Shown in pieces: positions 16,309 to 27,907 of a stretch of DNA of 64,000 nucleotides (the first letter of the stretch is position 1; each line of letters starts with the position of its first letter). Source of the DNA: Thalassomonas sp. M1454 (GTDB taxonomy: Bacteria > Pseudomonadota > Gammaproteobacteria > Enterobacterales > Alteromonadaceae); contig NZ_VKDD01000002.1 of the NCBI RefSeq assembly GCF_007097525.1, positions 839,994 to 903,993 of the forward strand. The letters are read 5' to 3'. The translations under genes were made by a program, and so were the position numbers. The notes beneath the pieces are model-generated. The model made no database searches and was not told where the DNA came from. It saw only the letters and a program-made list of their open reading frames with translations.

Positions 16309-18780
16309 TTATAAAGTCGTTTCAAATAGCTTGAAGATACGGCGATATTCATCCAACCAACTGCTAGGTTGCACAAAGCCATGTGGCTCTACCGGATAAA
16401 TAGCAGTTTCAAAGTTCTCTTTTTCTAATTCAATTAAACGTTGCACTAAACGAACTGAATCTTGGAAAAATACATTGTCATCAACCATAGGTGCATTAAT
16501 CAATAACGGCTTTTGTAACCCTTCAGCGAAGTAAATTGGCGAGCTACGCTCAAATGCAATTTTATCGTCTTCAGGCGTATTCAAAATATTTGACGTATAA
16601 CCGTGGTTGTACGATGTCCAATCAGAAACTAAGCGAAGTGCCGAACCAGATGCAAATACATCAGGCTCTTTAAACATAGACATTAAGGTTAAAAATCCGC
16701 CGTAAGAGCCACCATAAACACCAACACGGTTTTTATCAACATTAGCATTTGCAACTAACCAATTAACGCCATCGAGCATATCTTCTACTTCAGGTGTACC
16801 CATTTGACGATAAATGGCTGTACGCCAGTCACGGCCGTAACCACTTGATGCACGGTAGTCCATATCGATTACGGTATAACCTTTTTGCACTAGCATTGAG
16901 TGGAACATAAATTCACGGAAGTATACTGACCAACCAAGGTGCGAGTTTTGTAAATAGCCAGCACCGTGAACAAACATTACAGCTTTGCCTTGCACAGTTG
17001 CGTTAACCTCACCTTTAGGTGCTTGATAAATTTTAGAGAAAATCCCTTGTTTGGTGTGTGATGAAGGAACTTCAACTACCGTTGGCGCAGTCCAAGGCAT
17101 GCTTAAAAACTCTTGCGTTACCGTATGAGTTAATTGTACAGCTTCAGCATCAGTAGCTATGTCTTGTACGTACAACTCTGGAGGCATTGTTGTAGTTGAG
17201 TGCTCAATTAATAACTTTGTTTCATCAGGAGATAGTTGATATTCATTTCTACCACCTAAATCAGTTACAGCGGTTAATTTAGCCGAATTAACATCCACAT
17301 GATAAATTTCATAAATGCCAGGGTGTTTTTTATTACCCTTAAAGTAAAAACTATTGTCATCACCAGTTAAAGTGAGGTTGCGAACTTCATATTGACCTTG
17401 AGTAAGTGCTTTTACATCACCATCTATAGCCTTAATATAAAGGTGACCGTAACCAGATTGCTCTGATGTAAAATACAGAGTTTCGCTGTTATTAAACCAA
17501 CCAAAGTCATTAAAGGCCCAGTTTATCCAAGCATCATCATGTAAACGATGTTGATTAACTAGTTGCTTATTTTCAAAATCGATTGTAGCAATCCAACGAT
17601 CTTTGTTATCCCAAGCTTCAAGCATAATTGCTACTTGCTTAGAGTCGTTATGCCATTGAATGGAGTTGCGGCCAATTAAGTGAATATTTCGAGCTTGTTT
17701 AGATGATTTATATTCTTTGCCCTCGCGCGCATAGTTTTCCGCTTTAACACTCGCTAATACATCTTCGTCAAAACCAGGTAATGTTTTGTAATCTAAAACG
17801 TATTGAGCATTATTAACTAAATCTAATAAATACAACTGCTCTTCATATTTACGATTATCAGATACACGGCGACGTGCTGGCACCGCATCAATAGTAGCTT
17901 CGCTGTTGATATAGTTAGGCATAATGTCACCTGGGTTATTCCAGCTTTCATTTTTAGTTACACTAACTACCATCATTTGAGCATTTGGAGATAATTGTGC
18001 ATCAACAATGCGCTTACCTTCGCCAAAATAAAATACTGATGTTGCTATAGTATTGTTCTCAGTTCTTAACTGCGATTTTTGCTCGGCTCTTAAATCAGCA
18101 TTACGCTTTTGCAGGGCAACATACTTAATTAGTTTATGTTGCTCTTTTGAAATGTAAGTTTGTTCAGTGCGGCTAACACCAGGAGTATTAGTAAGCTGTA
18201 AATTCACTAACTCGCGAACTTGATTCTTGTTGGTATCAAATTCATAAAATACGTTATCGACACGGTAAGCAACGTTACCATTTGACAAAAACATTGGCTG
18301 CTTTTCTACCGCCGACGTAAAGGTAATTTGCGTAATAGATTTTGCTGTTAGATCTTTTACAAAAACATTACCTTCAAAGGTATAAACTTCTTTTGTACCA
18401 TCGATGTTTCTAACGGCATGTTTATCTGCAACGGCGTGTAAATTAGCTAAACTTACCTTTTCACCATTACCTTGTTCAGTTAATGACTTAGTGTAAAGAT
18501 CGGTTAAAGGATTACCCAAACGTTTTTGTTTATAAAAAATAGTTTGATTGTCATCACCCCAATACCAACTCGAAGGAGAGCGAGCAATCCAATCAGGATC
18601 AGACATTATTTTTTCGAGTGTAATGACTTGTGAATTATCTGGGTCTTTAACTTCTGCACTTTGTACAGGCGCCATAAGTACCGAATTATTTTGCTTAACA
18701 TCCGCATTGTCATTTTTATCATTTGTTACACAAGCACTCAGAAGAACGCTTATTGATGCAACAATTAATGGATATTTCAT
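16309..18780 (-). CDS. S9-family prolyl oligopeptidase / dipeptidyl-peptidase IV-like lipoprotein
   Basis: The 823-residue precursor begins with a lipoprotein signal (VLLSAC, C17) and should be anchored facing the periplasm. An N-terminal beta-propeller (about 50-560) precedes a C-terminal alpha/beta-hydrolase domain. The catalytic serine is in GGSYGG (S692), the aspartate in MVDDNV (D767 or D768) and the histidine in EPHGF (H800). This is the dipeptidyl-peptidase IV/acylaminoacyl-peptidase group, which takes amino acids from peptides. It is monocistronic and divergent from the ygiQ gene. Peptide scavenging fits the two gamma-glutamyltransferases in the window. Confidence 0.9.
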   Translation of the reverse strand: MKYPLIVASISVLLSACVTNDKNDNADVKQNNSVLMAPVQSAEVKDPDNSQVITLEKIMSDPDWIARSPSSWYWGDDNQTIFYKQKRLGNPLTDLYTKSLTEQGNGEKVSLANLHAVADKHAVRNIDGTKEVYTFEGNVFVKDLTAKSITQITFTSAVEKQPMFLSNGNVAYRVDNVFYEFDTNKNQVRELVNLQLTNTPGVSRTEQTYISKEQHKLIKYVALQKRNADLRAEQKSQLRTENNTIATSVFYFGEGKRIVDAQLSPNAQMMVVSVTKNESWNNPGDIMPNYINSEATIDAVPARRRVSDNRKYEEQLYLLDLVNNAQYVLDYKTLPGFDEDVLASVKAENYAREGKEYKSSKQARNIHLIGRNSIQWHNDSKQVAIMLEAWDNKDRWIATIDFENKQLVNQHRLHDDAWINWAFNDFGWFNNSETLYFTSEQSGYGHLYIKAIDGDVKALTQGQYEVRNLTLTGDDNSFYFKGNKKHPGIYEIYHVDVNSAKLTAVTDLGGRNEYQLSPDETKLLIEHSTTTMPPELYVQDIATDAEAVQLTHTVTQEFLSMPWTAPTVVEVPSSHTKQGIFSKIYQAPKGEVNATVQGKAVMFVHGAGYLQNSHLGWSVYFREFMFHSMLVQKGYTVIDMDYRASSGYGRDWRTAIYRQMGTPEVEDMLDGVNWLVANANVDKNRVGVYGGSYGGFLTLMSMFKEPDVFASGSALRLVSDWTSYNHGYTSNILNTPEDDKIAFERSSPIYFAEGLQKPLLINAPMVDDNVFFQDSVRLVQRLIELEKENFETAIYPVEPHGFVQPSSWLDEYRRIFKLFETTL

Positions 18781-18995
18781 TATTTATTACCTTATAAATT
18801 TTTCGTTGCGTATTTATACAAACACTTTAGTTACAAAGCAATCAGCAAGTCTTATAAAAGTTATCAATTAATCATATTTTTTAAGATAAAAGCTTTTAAA
18901 TGTTATCAAATGTAATTTTGGTACATTTAATAACCATATATTTCGTTACTTTTCTGTTATAATCCGCGGCAATTAAATTGAGGCAAAAACTGTTC

Positions 18996-21278
18996 ATGAT
19001 CCCATTACCAAAAATAGAATTATTTGATTACCCAAAATACTGGGCGGAATGCTACGGCTCTGCACCATTTTTTCCTATGTCACGCCGCGAGATGGACGAC
19101 TTAGGTTGGGATAGCTGTGATATTATTTTAGTTACCGGTGACGCTTACGTTGACCACCCAAGTTTTGGTATGGCGATTATTGGCCGTATGCTTGAGGCGC
19201 AAGGCTTTCGTGTTGGTATGATTTCGCAACCTGATTGGCACTCAAAAGATGCGTTTATGCAGCTAGGTAAACCGAACTTATTCTTTGGTGTTACCGCCGG
19301 TAATATGGATTCGATGATCAACCGTTATACTGCTGAACGTCGTATGCGTCATGACGATGCCTACACACCAAATAACGAAGGTGGTAAACGCCCCGATCGC
19401 GCGGTAATGGTATATACCCAACGTTGTAAAGAAGCTTACAAAGGTGTGCCGGTAATAATTGGTGGTATTGAAGCCAGTTTACGCCGTATTTCTCATTACG
19501 ACTATTGGTCTGATAAAGTGCGCCGCAGCGTAATTTTTGATGCCAAAGCTGACATTCTTATTTACGGTAATGCCGAGCGCCCTTTAGTTGAAGTCGCTCA
19601 CCGTATAGCCCGTGGCGAAGAGGTATCAAAGATCACCGATGTTCCGGGTACAGCTTTTATTAGTAAAACAGCATTACCAGGATGGCGCGGCATTGACTCA
19701 AGAGATATTGACCGTCCAGGTAAGATAGATCCTATTCCAAGTCCATATCAAGATATGACACCTAGTAATTGTGATAAGGCTGATGAAGTTACGGAATCTG
19801 GCGTAACTATTGTTAGTGCTAAAAATGCAAACCAAGGCCCTGATGTAACGAAAGATGCAGTACCTATTCAAATTAGCGATTATCAAAATAAAACCTGGAA
19901 TAAAAAATACAAGCCGTGGGAGAAAACCTACGTTAAATTACCTAGCTATGAGCAAGTATCAAATAATAAAACCTTGTATGCCCATGCTTCTCGTATTTTC
20001 CATCAAGAAGTAAACCCAGCAAGTGCTCGAGCATTGGTACAAAGCCATGGCGATAGAATTATTTGGTTGAACCCTCCTGCTCTGCCGCTAAGTGAAGCAG
20101 AAATGGACGGTGTATTTGCCCTTCCCTATGCCCGTGTACCGCACCCAAGTTATGGCGATGCTAAAATACCTGCATATGACATGATTAAAACCTCAATTAA
20201 TATTATGCGCGGTTGTTTTGGCGGTTGTTCTTTTTGTTCAATCACCGAACATGAAGGTCGCATTATTCAGTCTCGCTCGCATGAGTCAATATTGGCTGAA
20301 ATTGAAGACATTCAAGACAAGGTACCTGGTTTTACTGGTGTTATATCTGACTTAGGTGGCCCTACAGCTAACATGTATAAATTACGCTGTAAAAGCCCGA
20401 AAGCAGAAGCAACCTGTCGTAGACCTTCGTGTGTATTCCCTGATATCTGTGGCCATATGGACACCGATCATACACCGACAATAGAGCTATATCGTAAAGC
20501 ACGTAAATTACCTGGCATTAAAAAGATCCTTATTGCTTCAGGTGTTCGTTATGATTTAGCGATTCGTGATCCTGAGTACGTAAAAGAGTTAGCGTCGCAT
20601 CACGTTGGCGGTTATTTAAAAATAGCGCCTGAGCATACCGAAGAAGGTCCATTAAACAAAATGATGAAACCTGGTATGGGATCATACGATAAGTTTAAAG
20701 AAATGTTCGACCACTACTCAAAAGTAGCTGGTAAGAAACAATATTTAATTCCTTACTTTATCTCTGCCCACCCAGGTACAACAGATCAAGATATGGTTAA
20801 TTTAGCGCTGTGGTTAAAGAGTAATAACTTTAAGCTGGATCAGGTACAAAACTTTTATCCATCACCGCTAGCGAATGCAACTACGATTTATCACACAGAA
20901 GTGGATTCATTAAATAAAATTCGTAAAAGCAATGATGCAGTACCGGTTCCTAAAGGAACGATACAGCGTCGTTTGCATAAAGCTATTTTACGATACCATG
21001 ATCCAGTTAACTGGCCGCTTATTCGTGAAGCACTAACAAAAATGGGCTTAGCTCGTAAGTTAATCGGTAATCGTCCAGAGTGCTTAGTACCAAATGAAAC
21101 TCGTCAAGAGCAACAAGCACAGCAGCAAAACCGCCGTGGTAAAAATAACGCTCATGGTTATAAAACGTCACCGGGACAAAAACGAGGCAACAGCTTTAAT
21201 AAAAACCGTAACGGCAAAAATGCTAACAAAGCGAATAAAGGCTTAACTCGCTTTAGTGGCGACCAATTTAAAAAGTAA
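18996..21278 (+). CDS. YgiQ-family radical SAM protein
   Basis: The roughly 760-residue protein has the radical-SAM iron-sulfur motif CFGGCSFC (C407, C411, C414), preceded by the long N-terminal region typical of YgiQ ([19 protein letters not shown]). The tail (from about residue 690) is rich in Q, N, K and R and probably disordered, as in relatives. The reaction is not established. I choose ATG at 18996, preceded by GAGG at a fair distance; a TTG start at 18978 is possible but adds residues with no family support. It is divergent from the S9 peptidase and ends in a terminator at 21299. Confidence 0.9.
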   Translation: MIPLPKIELFDYPKYWAECYGSAPFFPMSRREMDDLGWDSCDIILVTGDAYVDHPSFGMAIIGRMLEAQGFRVGMISQPDWHSKDAFMQLGKPNLFFGVTAGNMDSMINRYTAERRMRHDDAYTPNNEGGKRPDRAVMVYTQRCKEAYKGVPVIIGGIEASLRRISHYDYWSDKVRRSVIFDAKADILIYGNAERPLVEVAHRIARGEEVSKITDVPGTAFISKTALPGWRGIDSRDIDRPGKIDPIPSPYQDMTPSNCDKADEVTESGVTIVSAKNANQGPDVTKDAVPIQISDYQNKTWNKKYKPWEKTYVKLPSYEQVSNNKTLYAHASRIFHQEVNPASARALVQSHGDRIIWLNPPALPLSEAEMDGVFALPYARVPHPSYGDAKIPAYDMIKTSINIMRGCFGGCSFCSITEHEGRIIQSRSHESILAEIEDIQDKVPGFTGVISDLGGPTANMYKLRCKSPKAEATCRRPSCVFPDICGHMDTDHTPTIELYRKARKLPGIKKILIASGVRYDLAIRDPEYVKELASHHVGGYLKIAPEHTEEGPLNKMMKPGMGSYDKFKEMFDHYSKVAGKKQYLIPYFISAHPGTTDQDMVNLALWLKSNNFKLDQVQNFYPSPLANATTIYHTEVDSLNKIRKSNDAVPVPKGTIQRRLHKAILRYHDPVNWPLIREALTKMGLARKLIGNRPECLVPNETRQEQQAQQQNRRGKNNAHGYKTSPGQKRGNSFNKNRNGKNANKANKGLTRFSGDQFKK

Positions 21279-21298
21279 ACGTCTCGTTTAACACCTTT

Positions 21299-21338
21299 AA
21301 AGGAACACCTTTTCTGATGAAAATAGTGTTCCTTTTTT
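21299..21338 (+). terminator. Rho-independent terminator after the YgiQ-family gene
   Basis: A 10-bp stem (AAAGGAACAC, 21299-21308, complement 21326-21335) closes a 17-base loop and is followed by a run of T. Confidence 0.85.
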
Positions 21339-21445
21339 GTTTTAATAAAAGGTAAAGTGGTTAACAAAATTACAACAAAATAAAATACAAAAACCTCAGT
21401 AAATCCCGTATAATGCGCACAAATTTTATCCCATAGGAATATCCA

Positions 21446-23038
21446 TTGATCTCAACAGCAAATATCACCATGCAATTTGGTGCAAAACCTTTATTTGAAA
21501 ATATCTCAGTTAAATTTGGTGGTGGTAACCGCTTTGGTTTAATTGGCGCGAACGGTTGTGGTAAATCAACCTTCATGAAAATTTTAGGTGGTGATTTAGA
21601 GCAAACTGCCGGCACAGTTTCAGTTGATATCAACGAACGCGTTGGTAAGTTACGTCAAGATCAATTTGCCTATGAAGAATACTCTGTTGTTGATACGGTG
21701 ATCATGGGACACGCCGAATTATGGGCAGTAAAAGAAGAGCGAGACCGCATTTACTCATTAGCTGAAATGAGTGAAGAAGATGGCATGAAAGTAGCCGACC
21801 TTGAAACAGAATTTGCTGAAATGGATGGCTACACTGCCGAGTCTCGTGCTGGTGAGTTACTTTTAGGCTTAGGTATTCCTGTAAGCCAACACTTTGGCCC
21901 TATGAGTGATATAGCACCAGGTTGGAAGCTTCGTGTACTTTTAGCGCAAGCCCTATTCTCAGATCCAGATATCTTACTTTTAGATGAGCCTACCAACAAC
22001 TTGGATATCCACACTATTCAATGGCTAGAAGATATTCTAAATGAACGTGACTCAACCATGATCATCATCTCGCATGATAGACACTTTTTAAATAGTGTTT
22101 GTACGCACATGGCCGATTTAGATTTTGGTGAATTACGTATTTATCCAGGTAACTACGACCAGTACATGCTAGCGGCAACTCAAGCTCGCGCAACCTTAAT
22201 GGCTGGTAACGAGAAGAAAAAAGCACAAATTGCTGAGCTACAAGATTTCGTACGTCGTTTCTCTGCTAATGCATCGAAAGCAAAACAAGCAACATCACGT
22301 GCTAAGCAACTTGATAAAATTAAATTAGACGAAGTTAAAGTTTCAAGTCGTGTTACGCCGTTTATTCGTTTTGACCAAGAAAAGAAATTATTCCGTAACT
22401 CGCTAGTTATCGAAAAATTAAACAAAAGTTTCGACGACAACCATGTATTAAAAGACATTAATTTAATGGCTGAAGTTGGTGAAAAAATTGCGGTTATTGG
22501 TGAAAACGGTATTGGTAAAACAACCTTCCTACGCACATTAATGGGCGATGTTGGTTACGAACCTGATACAGGTTCAGCTAAATGGTCTGAAAACGCTAAA
22601 ATAGCTTACTACGCACAGGATCATGCCGATGATTTTGCTAACGACATGAACTTATTTGATTGGATGAGTCAGTGGCGTCGTGAAGGCGATGATGAACAAG
22701 TGATCCGTGGTTACTTAGGTCGTTTATTATTCTCAGCCGACGATATCTACAAATCAGTTAAAGTACTTTCTGGTGGTGAGAAAGGTCGCATGATGTTTGG
22801 TAAAATGATGATGCAAAACCCGAACATATTAGTTCTGGATGAGCCTACTAACCACATGGACATGGAATCTATCGAAGCATTAAATATGGCGCTTGAGAAA
22901 TACGAAGGCACTTTAGTGTTTGTATCTCATGACCGTGAGTTTGTATCTTCACTAGCAACTCGAATTATTGAATTAACTAAAGATGGTTATAATGACTTCT
23001 CTGGTAGCTACGAAGAATATTTAAAAACTCAAGCTTAA
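21446..23038 (+). CDS. ybiT: ABC-F family ATPase YbiT
   Basis: The 530-residue protein has two ABC ATPase domains and no membrane segment. ABC-F proteins act on ribosomes as translation factors. Walker A motifs are GANGCGKST (about 34-42) and GENGIGKTT (about 351-359). The Walker B sites are [10 protein letters not shown] and [10 protein letters not shown]. The N-terminus ([18 protein letters not shown]) matches E. coli YbiT closely. This fixes the start at the TTG at 21446, which follows a TAGGA ribosome site; no upstream ATG is available. It ends in a terminator at 23064. Confidence 0.94.
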   Translation: MISTANITMQFGAKPLFENISVKFGGGNRFGLIGANGCGKSTFMKILGGDLEQTAGTVSVDINERVGKLRQDQFAYEEYSVVDTVIMGHAELWAVKEERDRIYSLAEMSEEDGMKVADLETEFAEMDGYTAESRAGELLLGLGIPVSQHFGPMSDIAPGWKLRVLLAQALFSDPDILLLDEPTNNLDIHTIQWLEDILNERDSTMIIISHDRHFLNSVCTHMADLDFGELRIYPGNYDQYMLAATQARATLMAGNEKKKAQIAELQDFVRRFSANASKAKQATSRAKQLDKIKLDEVKVSSRVTPFIRFDQEKKLFRNSLVIEKLNKSFDDNHVLKDINLMAEVGEKIAVIGENGIGKTTFLRTLMGDVGYEPDTGSAKWSENAKIAYYAQDHADDFANDMNLFDWMSQWRREGDDEQVIRGYLGRLLFSADDIYKSVKVLSGGEKGRMMFGKMMMQNPNILVLDEPTNHMDMESIEALNMALEKYEGTLVFVSHDREFVSSLATRIIELTKDGYNDFSGSYEEYLKTQA

Positions 23039-23063
23039 TAAGTTGAAGTTATTAGTTTTAAAT

Positions 23064-23086
23064 GGGCGGTTTTACCGCCCTTTTTT
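23064..23086 (+). terminator. Rho-independent terminator of ybiT
   Basis: A 7-bp GC-rich stem (GGGCGGT/ACCGCCC) with a three-base loop is followed by six T, 25 bases after the stop. Confidence 0.92.
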
Positions 23087-23315
23087 GTGCCTAAAATAAT
23101 CAGCGTAATTCCTTCTGTATAATATTCACACTAACTAAAAATAATCGTTCAACAATCAGCCACTCGATTACAAAATAATTAGCAATCTATCTATTTGAAA
23201 AATAACAGTTAAATATATTATTTATTTTTTATTTCATTTTTTTTTATATTTACTCTTGTAAGTATGACCAGTTGGTACCATTCTTATATTGAGACACACA
23301 CTTTAGGAGACTTAT

Positions 23316-23651
23316 ATGAAAATAAATATTTCTGGCCACCACGTTGAAGTTACCGAAGCAATTGTTGATGTTATTAACAGTAAATTTGAGAAAATCGCAA
23401 ACCATTTCCCTAGCCTAATGACTCTTGAAGCCATTCTAACCGTAGACAAGAATTCACAAAAAATTGAAGTTGTAACCAATTATGAAAATCAAAAAGTAGC
23501 CGTTTCTGCTGCCGATGATGATTTATACGTAGCTATTGCTAGTTCAGTGAAAAAACTAGAAGCTGCTCTGCAACACAGAAAAGGGGTATTAAAAGCAAAT
23601 TTAAAGAACCGTTATGAAGTACCACAATCAGAATTAGTGGCTGACGCATAA
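23316..23651 (+). CDS. hpf: Ribosome hibernation-promoting factor, HPF/RaiA family
   Basis: The 111-residue protein belongs to the short HPF/RaiA (YfiA) family, which binds the 30S decoding region and holds ribosomes inactive in stationary phase. Family blocks are the N-terminal MKINISGHHVEVTEAI and the central DDDLYVAIASSVKKLEAAL. The basic segment HRKGVLKANLKNR near the end fits rRNA binding. Its length lies between E. coli HPF (95) and RaiA (113); the tail after residue ~100 is short and acidic, so the RaiA-versus-HPF label is uncertain. A strong TTAGGAGA ribosome site precedes the ATG. It is monocistronic between terminators. Confidence 0.9.
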   Translation: MKINISGHHVEVTEAIVDVINSKFEKIANHFPSLMTLEAILTVDKNSQKIEVVTNYENQKVAVSAADDDLYVAIASSVKKLEAALQHRKGVLKANLKNRYEVPQSELVADA

Positions 23652-23691
23652 CTCGTTTATTTATCTCCCCCAAGAGATATTCACTTATAAA

Positions 23692-23713
23692 AAAGAGCTC
23701 TTAGGAGCTCTTT
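23692..23713. terminator. Two-way terminator between hpf and the helicase gene
   Basis: AAAGAGCTC and its complement form a 9-bp stem with a TTAG loop, between the convergent ends of hpf and the DEAD-box gene. A/T-rich flanks allow use from both sides. Confidence 0.75.
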
Positions 23714-23752
23714 CTGGTTTTTACAGATAAATTTCAGTTAATAGATTTAGTA

Positions 23753-25096
23753 TTAATCTTGTTCTTCAAAATCAGTATCTTCTACAAACTTAACGGGTTT
23801 TTTACGCATTACCGGCATATCACCTGCATCATCATTAGAGAAAATAATCTTCTTCTTAGTTTTAGTCGCTGTAGGTTTCTTTTTCTTAGCCACTTTCTTA
23901 ATATTTTTATCTGCTGCTTTAACTGCTTTAGGCTTTTTAGGTTTAATACCTTTAAACTTAGCCGCCATTCCCTCAACAATAGAAAATTCAATTTCTTGTT
24001 GTAAAAGCGCTTTAATATTTAAATAACTTTGCCAATCTTTTGGGCCAATAAATGAAATCGCATCGCCTTTAGTACCTGCTCGGCCTGTTCGGCCTATACG
24101 ATGAATATACTCTTCGGCATGTTTAGGTAAATCAAAATTAATGACGTGCGATACATTAACTAAATCTAGACCACGTGACGCTAAGTCGGTTGTTACTAAT
24201 ATTTTCTGTTGACCCTTAGCAAACGACTCCATAATGCGGTTACGCTCACTTTGCTTTAACTCACCACTTAAGGCAACACTGGCAATATCTTTGCTATTTA
24301 GCTCAGTCGCTAAACGCTCTGTATCAGCACGAGTCGCGGTAAATATAATGATTTGTTGTATCGATTCTGTTTGTAAGAAGTGCTCTAATAATTGCTGTTT
24401 ATGGTCTAAATGGTCACATAAAAAGAATCGCTGTTTAATATCAACATGCTCACTGGTTACCGAACCAATAGCAATTCGCTTAGGCTTGTTCAGCAAATCT
24501 TTAGCAAATTCTTCAACTTGGCCATGATCTAGCGTTGCAGAAAACATTAACGTTTGGCGTTTACGGTGGTCTGCAGCTTCATTTATTTGCTTTAATTGTG
24601 GTGCAAAACCTAAATCAAGCATGCGGTCTGCTTCATCAAGGATTAATAGTTCTAAACCGTTTAAATAAAATAAACCTTTAGATAAATGATCAGACAACCT
24701 GCCAGGCGTTGCTACGATAAAATCAGGATTTTTATCAAGCACTTTAACTTGGTCGTTAAAGTTTTCTCCGCCAAGAATTAACGCGGATTTAAATTGAGTA
24801 CCAGCTGAAACCGATTTTAGCTGAGCAAATACTTGTTTTGCTAACTCTCGCGTTGGCGTAAGGATTAATACTCTTGGATCTTTCTTAGATAAAGCCCGGT
24901 TTTTAATTAAACGCTGCATAGCAGGTAATAAAAACGCTAAGGTTTTACCCGAACCAGTTTTTGACGATGCAATTACATCCTGCCCTGTCATTGCTGCAGG
25001 GATCGCTTGATGTTGAATATCAGTAGGTTTTTCAAACCCCATATGTTCAATGGCTCTAACTAAGCGACTGTCTAGATTAAACTGTGTAAATGCCAA
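23753..25096 (-). CDS. DEAD-box ATP-dependent RNA helicase (SrmB/RhlE-like)
   Basis: The 447-residue protein has the full set of DEAD-box motifs in order: Q motif, SSKTGSGKT (motif I, about 44-52), PTRELA (Ia), TPGRL (Ib), DEAD (II), SAT (III), TDLASRGLD (V) and HRIGRTGRAG (VI). A lysine-rich tail (from about 385) should bind RNA. The block ILGGENFNDQVKVL and the overall length suggest the SrmB branch, involved in 50S ribosome assembly, but RhlE-like proteins are close and I give no symbol. It is downstream of gltX on the same strand, separated by a terminator. Confidence 0.93.
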   Translation of the reverse strand: MAFTQFNLDSRLVRAIEHMGFEKPTDIQHQAIPAAMTGQDVIASSKTGSGKTLAFLLPAMQRLIKNRALSKKDPRVLILTPTRELAKQVFAQLKSVSAGTQFKSALILGGENFNDQVKVLDKNPDFIVATPGRLSDHLSKGLFYLNGLELLILDEADRMLDLGFAPQLKQINEAADHRKRQTLMFSATLDHGQVEEFAKDLLNKPKRIAIGSVTSEHVDIKQRFFLCDHLDHKQQLLEHFLQTESIQQIIIFTATRADTERLATELNSKDIASVALSGELKQSERNRIMESFAKGQQKILVTTDLASRGLDLVNVSHVINFDLPKHAEEYIHRIGRTGRAGTKGDAISFIGPKDWQSYLNIKALLQQEIEFSIVEGMAAKFKGIKPKKPKAVKAADKNIKKVAKKKKPTATKTKKKIIFSNDDAGDMPVMRKKPVKFVEDTDFEEQD

Positions 25097-25120
25097 AAAT
25101 ATTTCTCCAAATTCTTTAAA

Positions 25121-25148
25121 TAAAAAGCTACACCGATAAGTGTAGCTT
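25121..25148 (-). terminator. Rho-independent terminator of gltX
   Basis: On the minus strand AAGCTACAC/GTGTAGCTT (25140-25148 and 25125-25133) forms a 9-bp stem with a six-base loop and runs into TTTTTA. It separates gltX from the helicase gene. Confidence 0.9.
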
Positions 25149-25194
25149 ATTGTTGCTTTATATCATTGATTATAGTCAGTATTACAAACAAATA

Positions 25195-26607
25195 TTAAGC
25201 GTTAGCTGTGCGTTCATCAATGAATGCAATCGCTTTATCAATACGAACAATAACTTGGTCTTGCTCTAATAACGCCAGTGTTTCATCTAGTGAAGGAGAG
25301 TTACCGCCACCGGTTGCAGCAACACGTAATGGCATACCAACTTTACCCATACCAACTTCTAACTCTTCTGCTGTCGCATTAATTACGTCATGAATTGCTG
25401 GAGCAGTCCAATCAGTTAGTGCCGCAAGTTTTGTTTGTACAAGTTCAAGTGGTGCTTTGGCTACGCCGCGTAAATGTTTCTTCGCTGCTTTCTCGTCAAA
25501 CTCGGTATATTCTTGATAAAAGTAGCTAGAGATCTCAGCCATTTCTTTCAATGTTTTCACACGATCTGCTTGAATTTTAACAATCTCAGCAAGAGCTGGA
25601 CCGTTTTCAGTATTAATGCCTTGATTCTCCATGTGCCAAGCTAAATGCTCTGCTACATATTCAGGATCAAGAGTTTTCATGTAATGTTGGTTTACCCAAA
25701 TTAGCTTTTCGGTATTAAAAGCACTTGGCGCACGGTTACAACCAGATAAATCAAATAACTCGATCATTTCATCACGAGAGAAGATTTCTTGATCGCCGTG
25801 TGACCAGCCTAAACGAACTAAATAATTTAATAGCGCTTCAGGTAAATAACCGTCATCGCGATACTGCATAACACCAACTGCGCCATGGCGTTTAGATAAA
25901 CGCTTGCCATCATCACCAAGGATCATTGGGATGTGTGCATACTTAGGTAATGGCGCACCTAGTGCTTTTAAAATATTGATTTGACGAGGTGTGTTATTAA
26001 CGTGATCATCACCGCGAACAACGTGAGTTATTTTCATATCCCAATCATCAACAACAACTGTTAAATTGTAGGTAGGAGAACCATCAGAGCGGGCAATAAT
26101 TAAATCATCTAACTCTTCGTTAGAGATCTCAATATCACCTTTAACCATATCTTCAATAACTACTGAGCCAGTAAGCGGATTTTTAAAACGAATAACGTAT
26201 GGTTTATCTTCAGGGTAGTCAGTACGGTCACGCCATAAACCGTTATAACGAGGCTTTTCACCTTTTGCTTTAAGCTCTTCACGCATTGCGTCGACTTCTT
26301 CAGGAGTACAGTAACAACGGTAAGCATGGCCAGTATCAAGTAAGGTTTGAATCACTTCTTTGTAACGATCAAAACAATGTGTTTGAAAGAATGGACCACG
26401 GTTCCAATCAAGTTGTAGCCAATTCATACCATCCATAATGGCATCAACAGATTCTTGAGTTGAACGCTCTAAGTCAGTATCTTCGATACGTAAAACAAAA
26501 TCGCCGCCATTTTTCTTGGCATATAACCAGCTGTAAAGGGCTGTACGTGCGCCACCTACGTGTAGGTAACCAGTTGGACTCGGTGCAAAACGGGTCGTTA
26601 AAGTCAT
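25195..26607 (-). CDS. gltX: Glutamyl-tRNA synthetase
   Basis: This class I synthetase charges tRNA-Glu. The 470-residue protein has the HIGH-type motif in [10 protein letters not shown] (residues 9-18) and the KMSKS-type motif as KRLSKRHG (about 237-244). A CYCTPEE block at about 98-104 lies in the zinc-binding region. Length matches the gammaproteobacterial enzyme. In E. coli gltX is next to a tRNA-Val(UAC) cluster; here the same tRNA cluster lies about 4 kb away, with three or four genes inserted between. Confidence 0.97.
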   Translation of the reverse strand: MTLTTRFAPSPTGYLHVGGARTALYSWLYAKKNGGDFVLRIEDTDLERSTQESVDAIMDGMNWLQLDWNRGPFFQTHCFDRYKEVIQTLLDTGHAYRCYCTPEEVDAMREELKAKGEKPRYNGLWRDRTDYPEDKPYVIRFKNPLTGSVVIEDMVKGDIEISNEELDDLIIARSDGSPTYNLTVVVDDWDMKITHVVRGDDHVNNTPRQINILKALGAPLPKYAHIPMILGDDGKRLSKRHGAVGVMQYRDDGYLPEALLNYLVRLGWSHGDQEIFSRDEMIELFDLSGCNRAPSAFNTEKLIWVNQHYMKTLDPEYVAEHLAWHMENQGINTENGPALAEIVKIQADRVKTLKEMAEISSYFYQEYTEFDEKAAKKHLRGVAKAPLELVQTKLAALTDWTAPAIHDVINATAEELEVGMGKVGMPLRVAATGGGNSPSLDETLALLEQDQVIVRIDKAIAFIDERTANA

Positions 26608-26864
26608 AGTGTTCTCGCTATAAAATCCCCTGCTTTTACAGGAAATATAAACATATAAAAAATTGCCGACATTTTAACAGGCGTACAGCCTTAATGCTAT
26701 ACGTTTAACTGATGCTAATTGATTTAATCACGATGCAAGATCGCATAATTTACCTAAATAAAACTTTGAACATTAAATTTATTATTATTAATTATTTTAT
26801 TGATAAATTAATCGGTTACTCTTATTAAATAAAATAATTAGTTAACATCTTTTGTGAGCAGTTG

Positions 26865-27848
26865 ATGAATTCAATAAATAACCGAAGTATACGTTGGGGC
26901 ATAATTGGCTTGGGTAATATCGCTAATAAATTTGCGAGTGATTTACTTAAGGTAGACGGTGGCGAGCTTTACGCTGTGGCATCAAGAAGTCAGCAAAAAT
27001 CTGATGATTTTGCCAATAAATATTTAGCATCAATTGCCTATAACAATTACCAATCCATGGTGAAAGATCCTAACGTAGATGCTGTGTATATTGCGACACC
27101 TCACGCATTACATAAAGAACATACCCTATTATGTTTAGAGCATGATAAAGCGGTATTATGTGAAAAACCTTTCGCAATGAATAAATCCGAAGTAGATTTA
27201 ATGACCACGACAGCAAAAGAAAAAAATGTATTGTTGATGGAAGCGTTATGGACATACTTTTTGCCCCATTATCGCTTTCTGTTAGATAAAATACAGAACC
27301 AAACTTATGGTGAGTTACTGAGCTTAGAAGCGGACTTTGGCTTTAGTAGAGCCTTTGATAATAACTCTCGTTTATTTAATAAATCACTTGGAGGTGGCAG
27401 CTTACTTGATATTGGTATTTACCCTATTTTCGCTGCCCTTTCGTCAATAGGGAAACCTGATGATATTAAAGCACAAGCGACATTTTTTGATAATGACGTT
27501 GACTCATCTTGTACGATGGAATTTAGCTATAAATATAAAGTTAAAGCAAAGCTTCGCAGTACACTATTAGAAAATACCCCAACGCAAGCGACATTTATTT
27601 GTGAACGAGCAACAATTAAGCTCAACGGCCCTTTTCATGCGCCAACAAATATTACTATCATTAGCGATGATAAATCAGAAGTGTTCGATTTTAACTATAA
27701 AACTCACGGTTATAATTATGAAATTGAGCATTTTAATGAGCTACTTAGGAAAGGGAAAAAAGAAAGTGACATCATGAGCTTTGAGTTCAGTAACGCCCTT
27801 ATTAATACCTTAGATGATGTTCGTGAAGTTATTGGCTTAGATTATTAG
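26865..27848 (+). CDS. Gfo/Idh/MocA-family oxidoreductase
   Basis: The 327-residue NAD(P)-dependent dehydrogenase has an N-terminal Rossmann motif (GIIGLGNIANKFA) and the family lysine in CEKPFA (about residues 107-112). The C-terminal domain follows LLDIGIYPIFA. The nearest relatives are dehydrogenases acting on sugars or dihydrodiols; the substrate cannot be read from sequence. I use ATG 26865; the TTG three bases upstream is in frame but less likely. It is divergent from gltX and convergent with the second ggt. Confidence 0.9.
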   Translation: MNSINNRSIRWGIIGLGNIANKFASDLLKVDGGELYAVASRSQQKSDDFANKYLASIAYNNYQSMVKDPNVDAVYIATPHALHKEHTLLCLEHDKAVLCEKPFAMNKSEVDLMTTTAKEKNVLLMEALWTYFLPHYRFLLDKIQNQTYGELLSLEADFGFSRAFDNNSRLFNKSLGGGSLLDIGIYPIFAALSSIGKPDDIKAQATFFDNDVDSSCTMEFSYKYKVKAKLRSTLLENTPTQATFICERATIKLNGPFHAPTNITIISDDKSEVFDFNYKTHGYNYEIEHFNELLRKGKKESDIMSFEFSNALINTLDDVREVIGLDY

Positions 27849-27858
27849 CAAATCATTG

Positions 27859-27890
27859 AGTTTCCGCAAATATGCTTATTTGCGGAAACT
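27859..27890. terminator. Strong hairpin between convergent genes
   Basis: A perfect 14-bp stem (AGTTTCCGCAAATA at 27859-27872, complement 27877-27890) closes a TGCT loop 10 bases after one stop and 18 before the other. It lacks a U tract on both strands, so termination is probable but not certain. Confidence 0.6.
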
Positions 27891-27907
27891 AAAATATTAA
27901 AGAACTA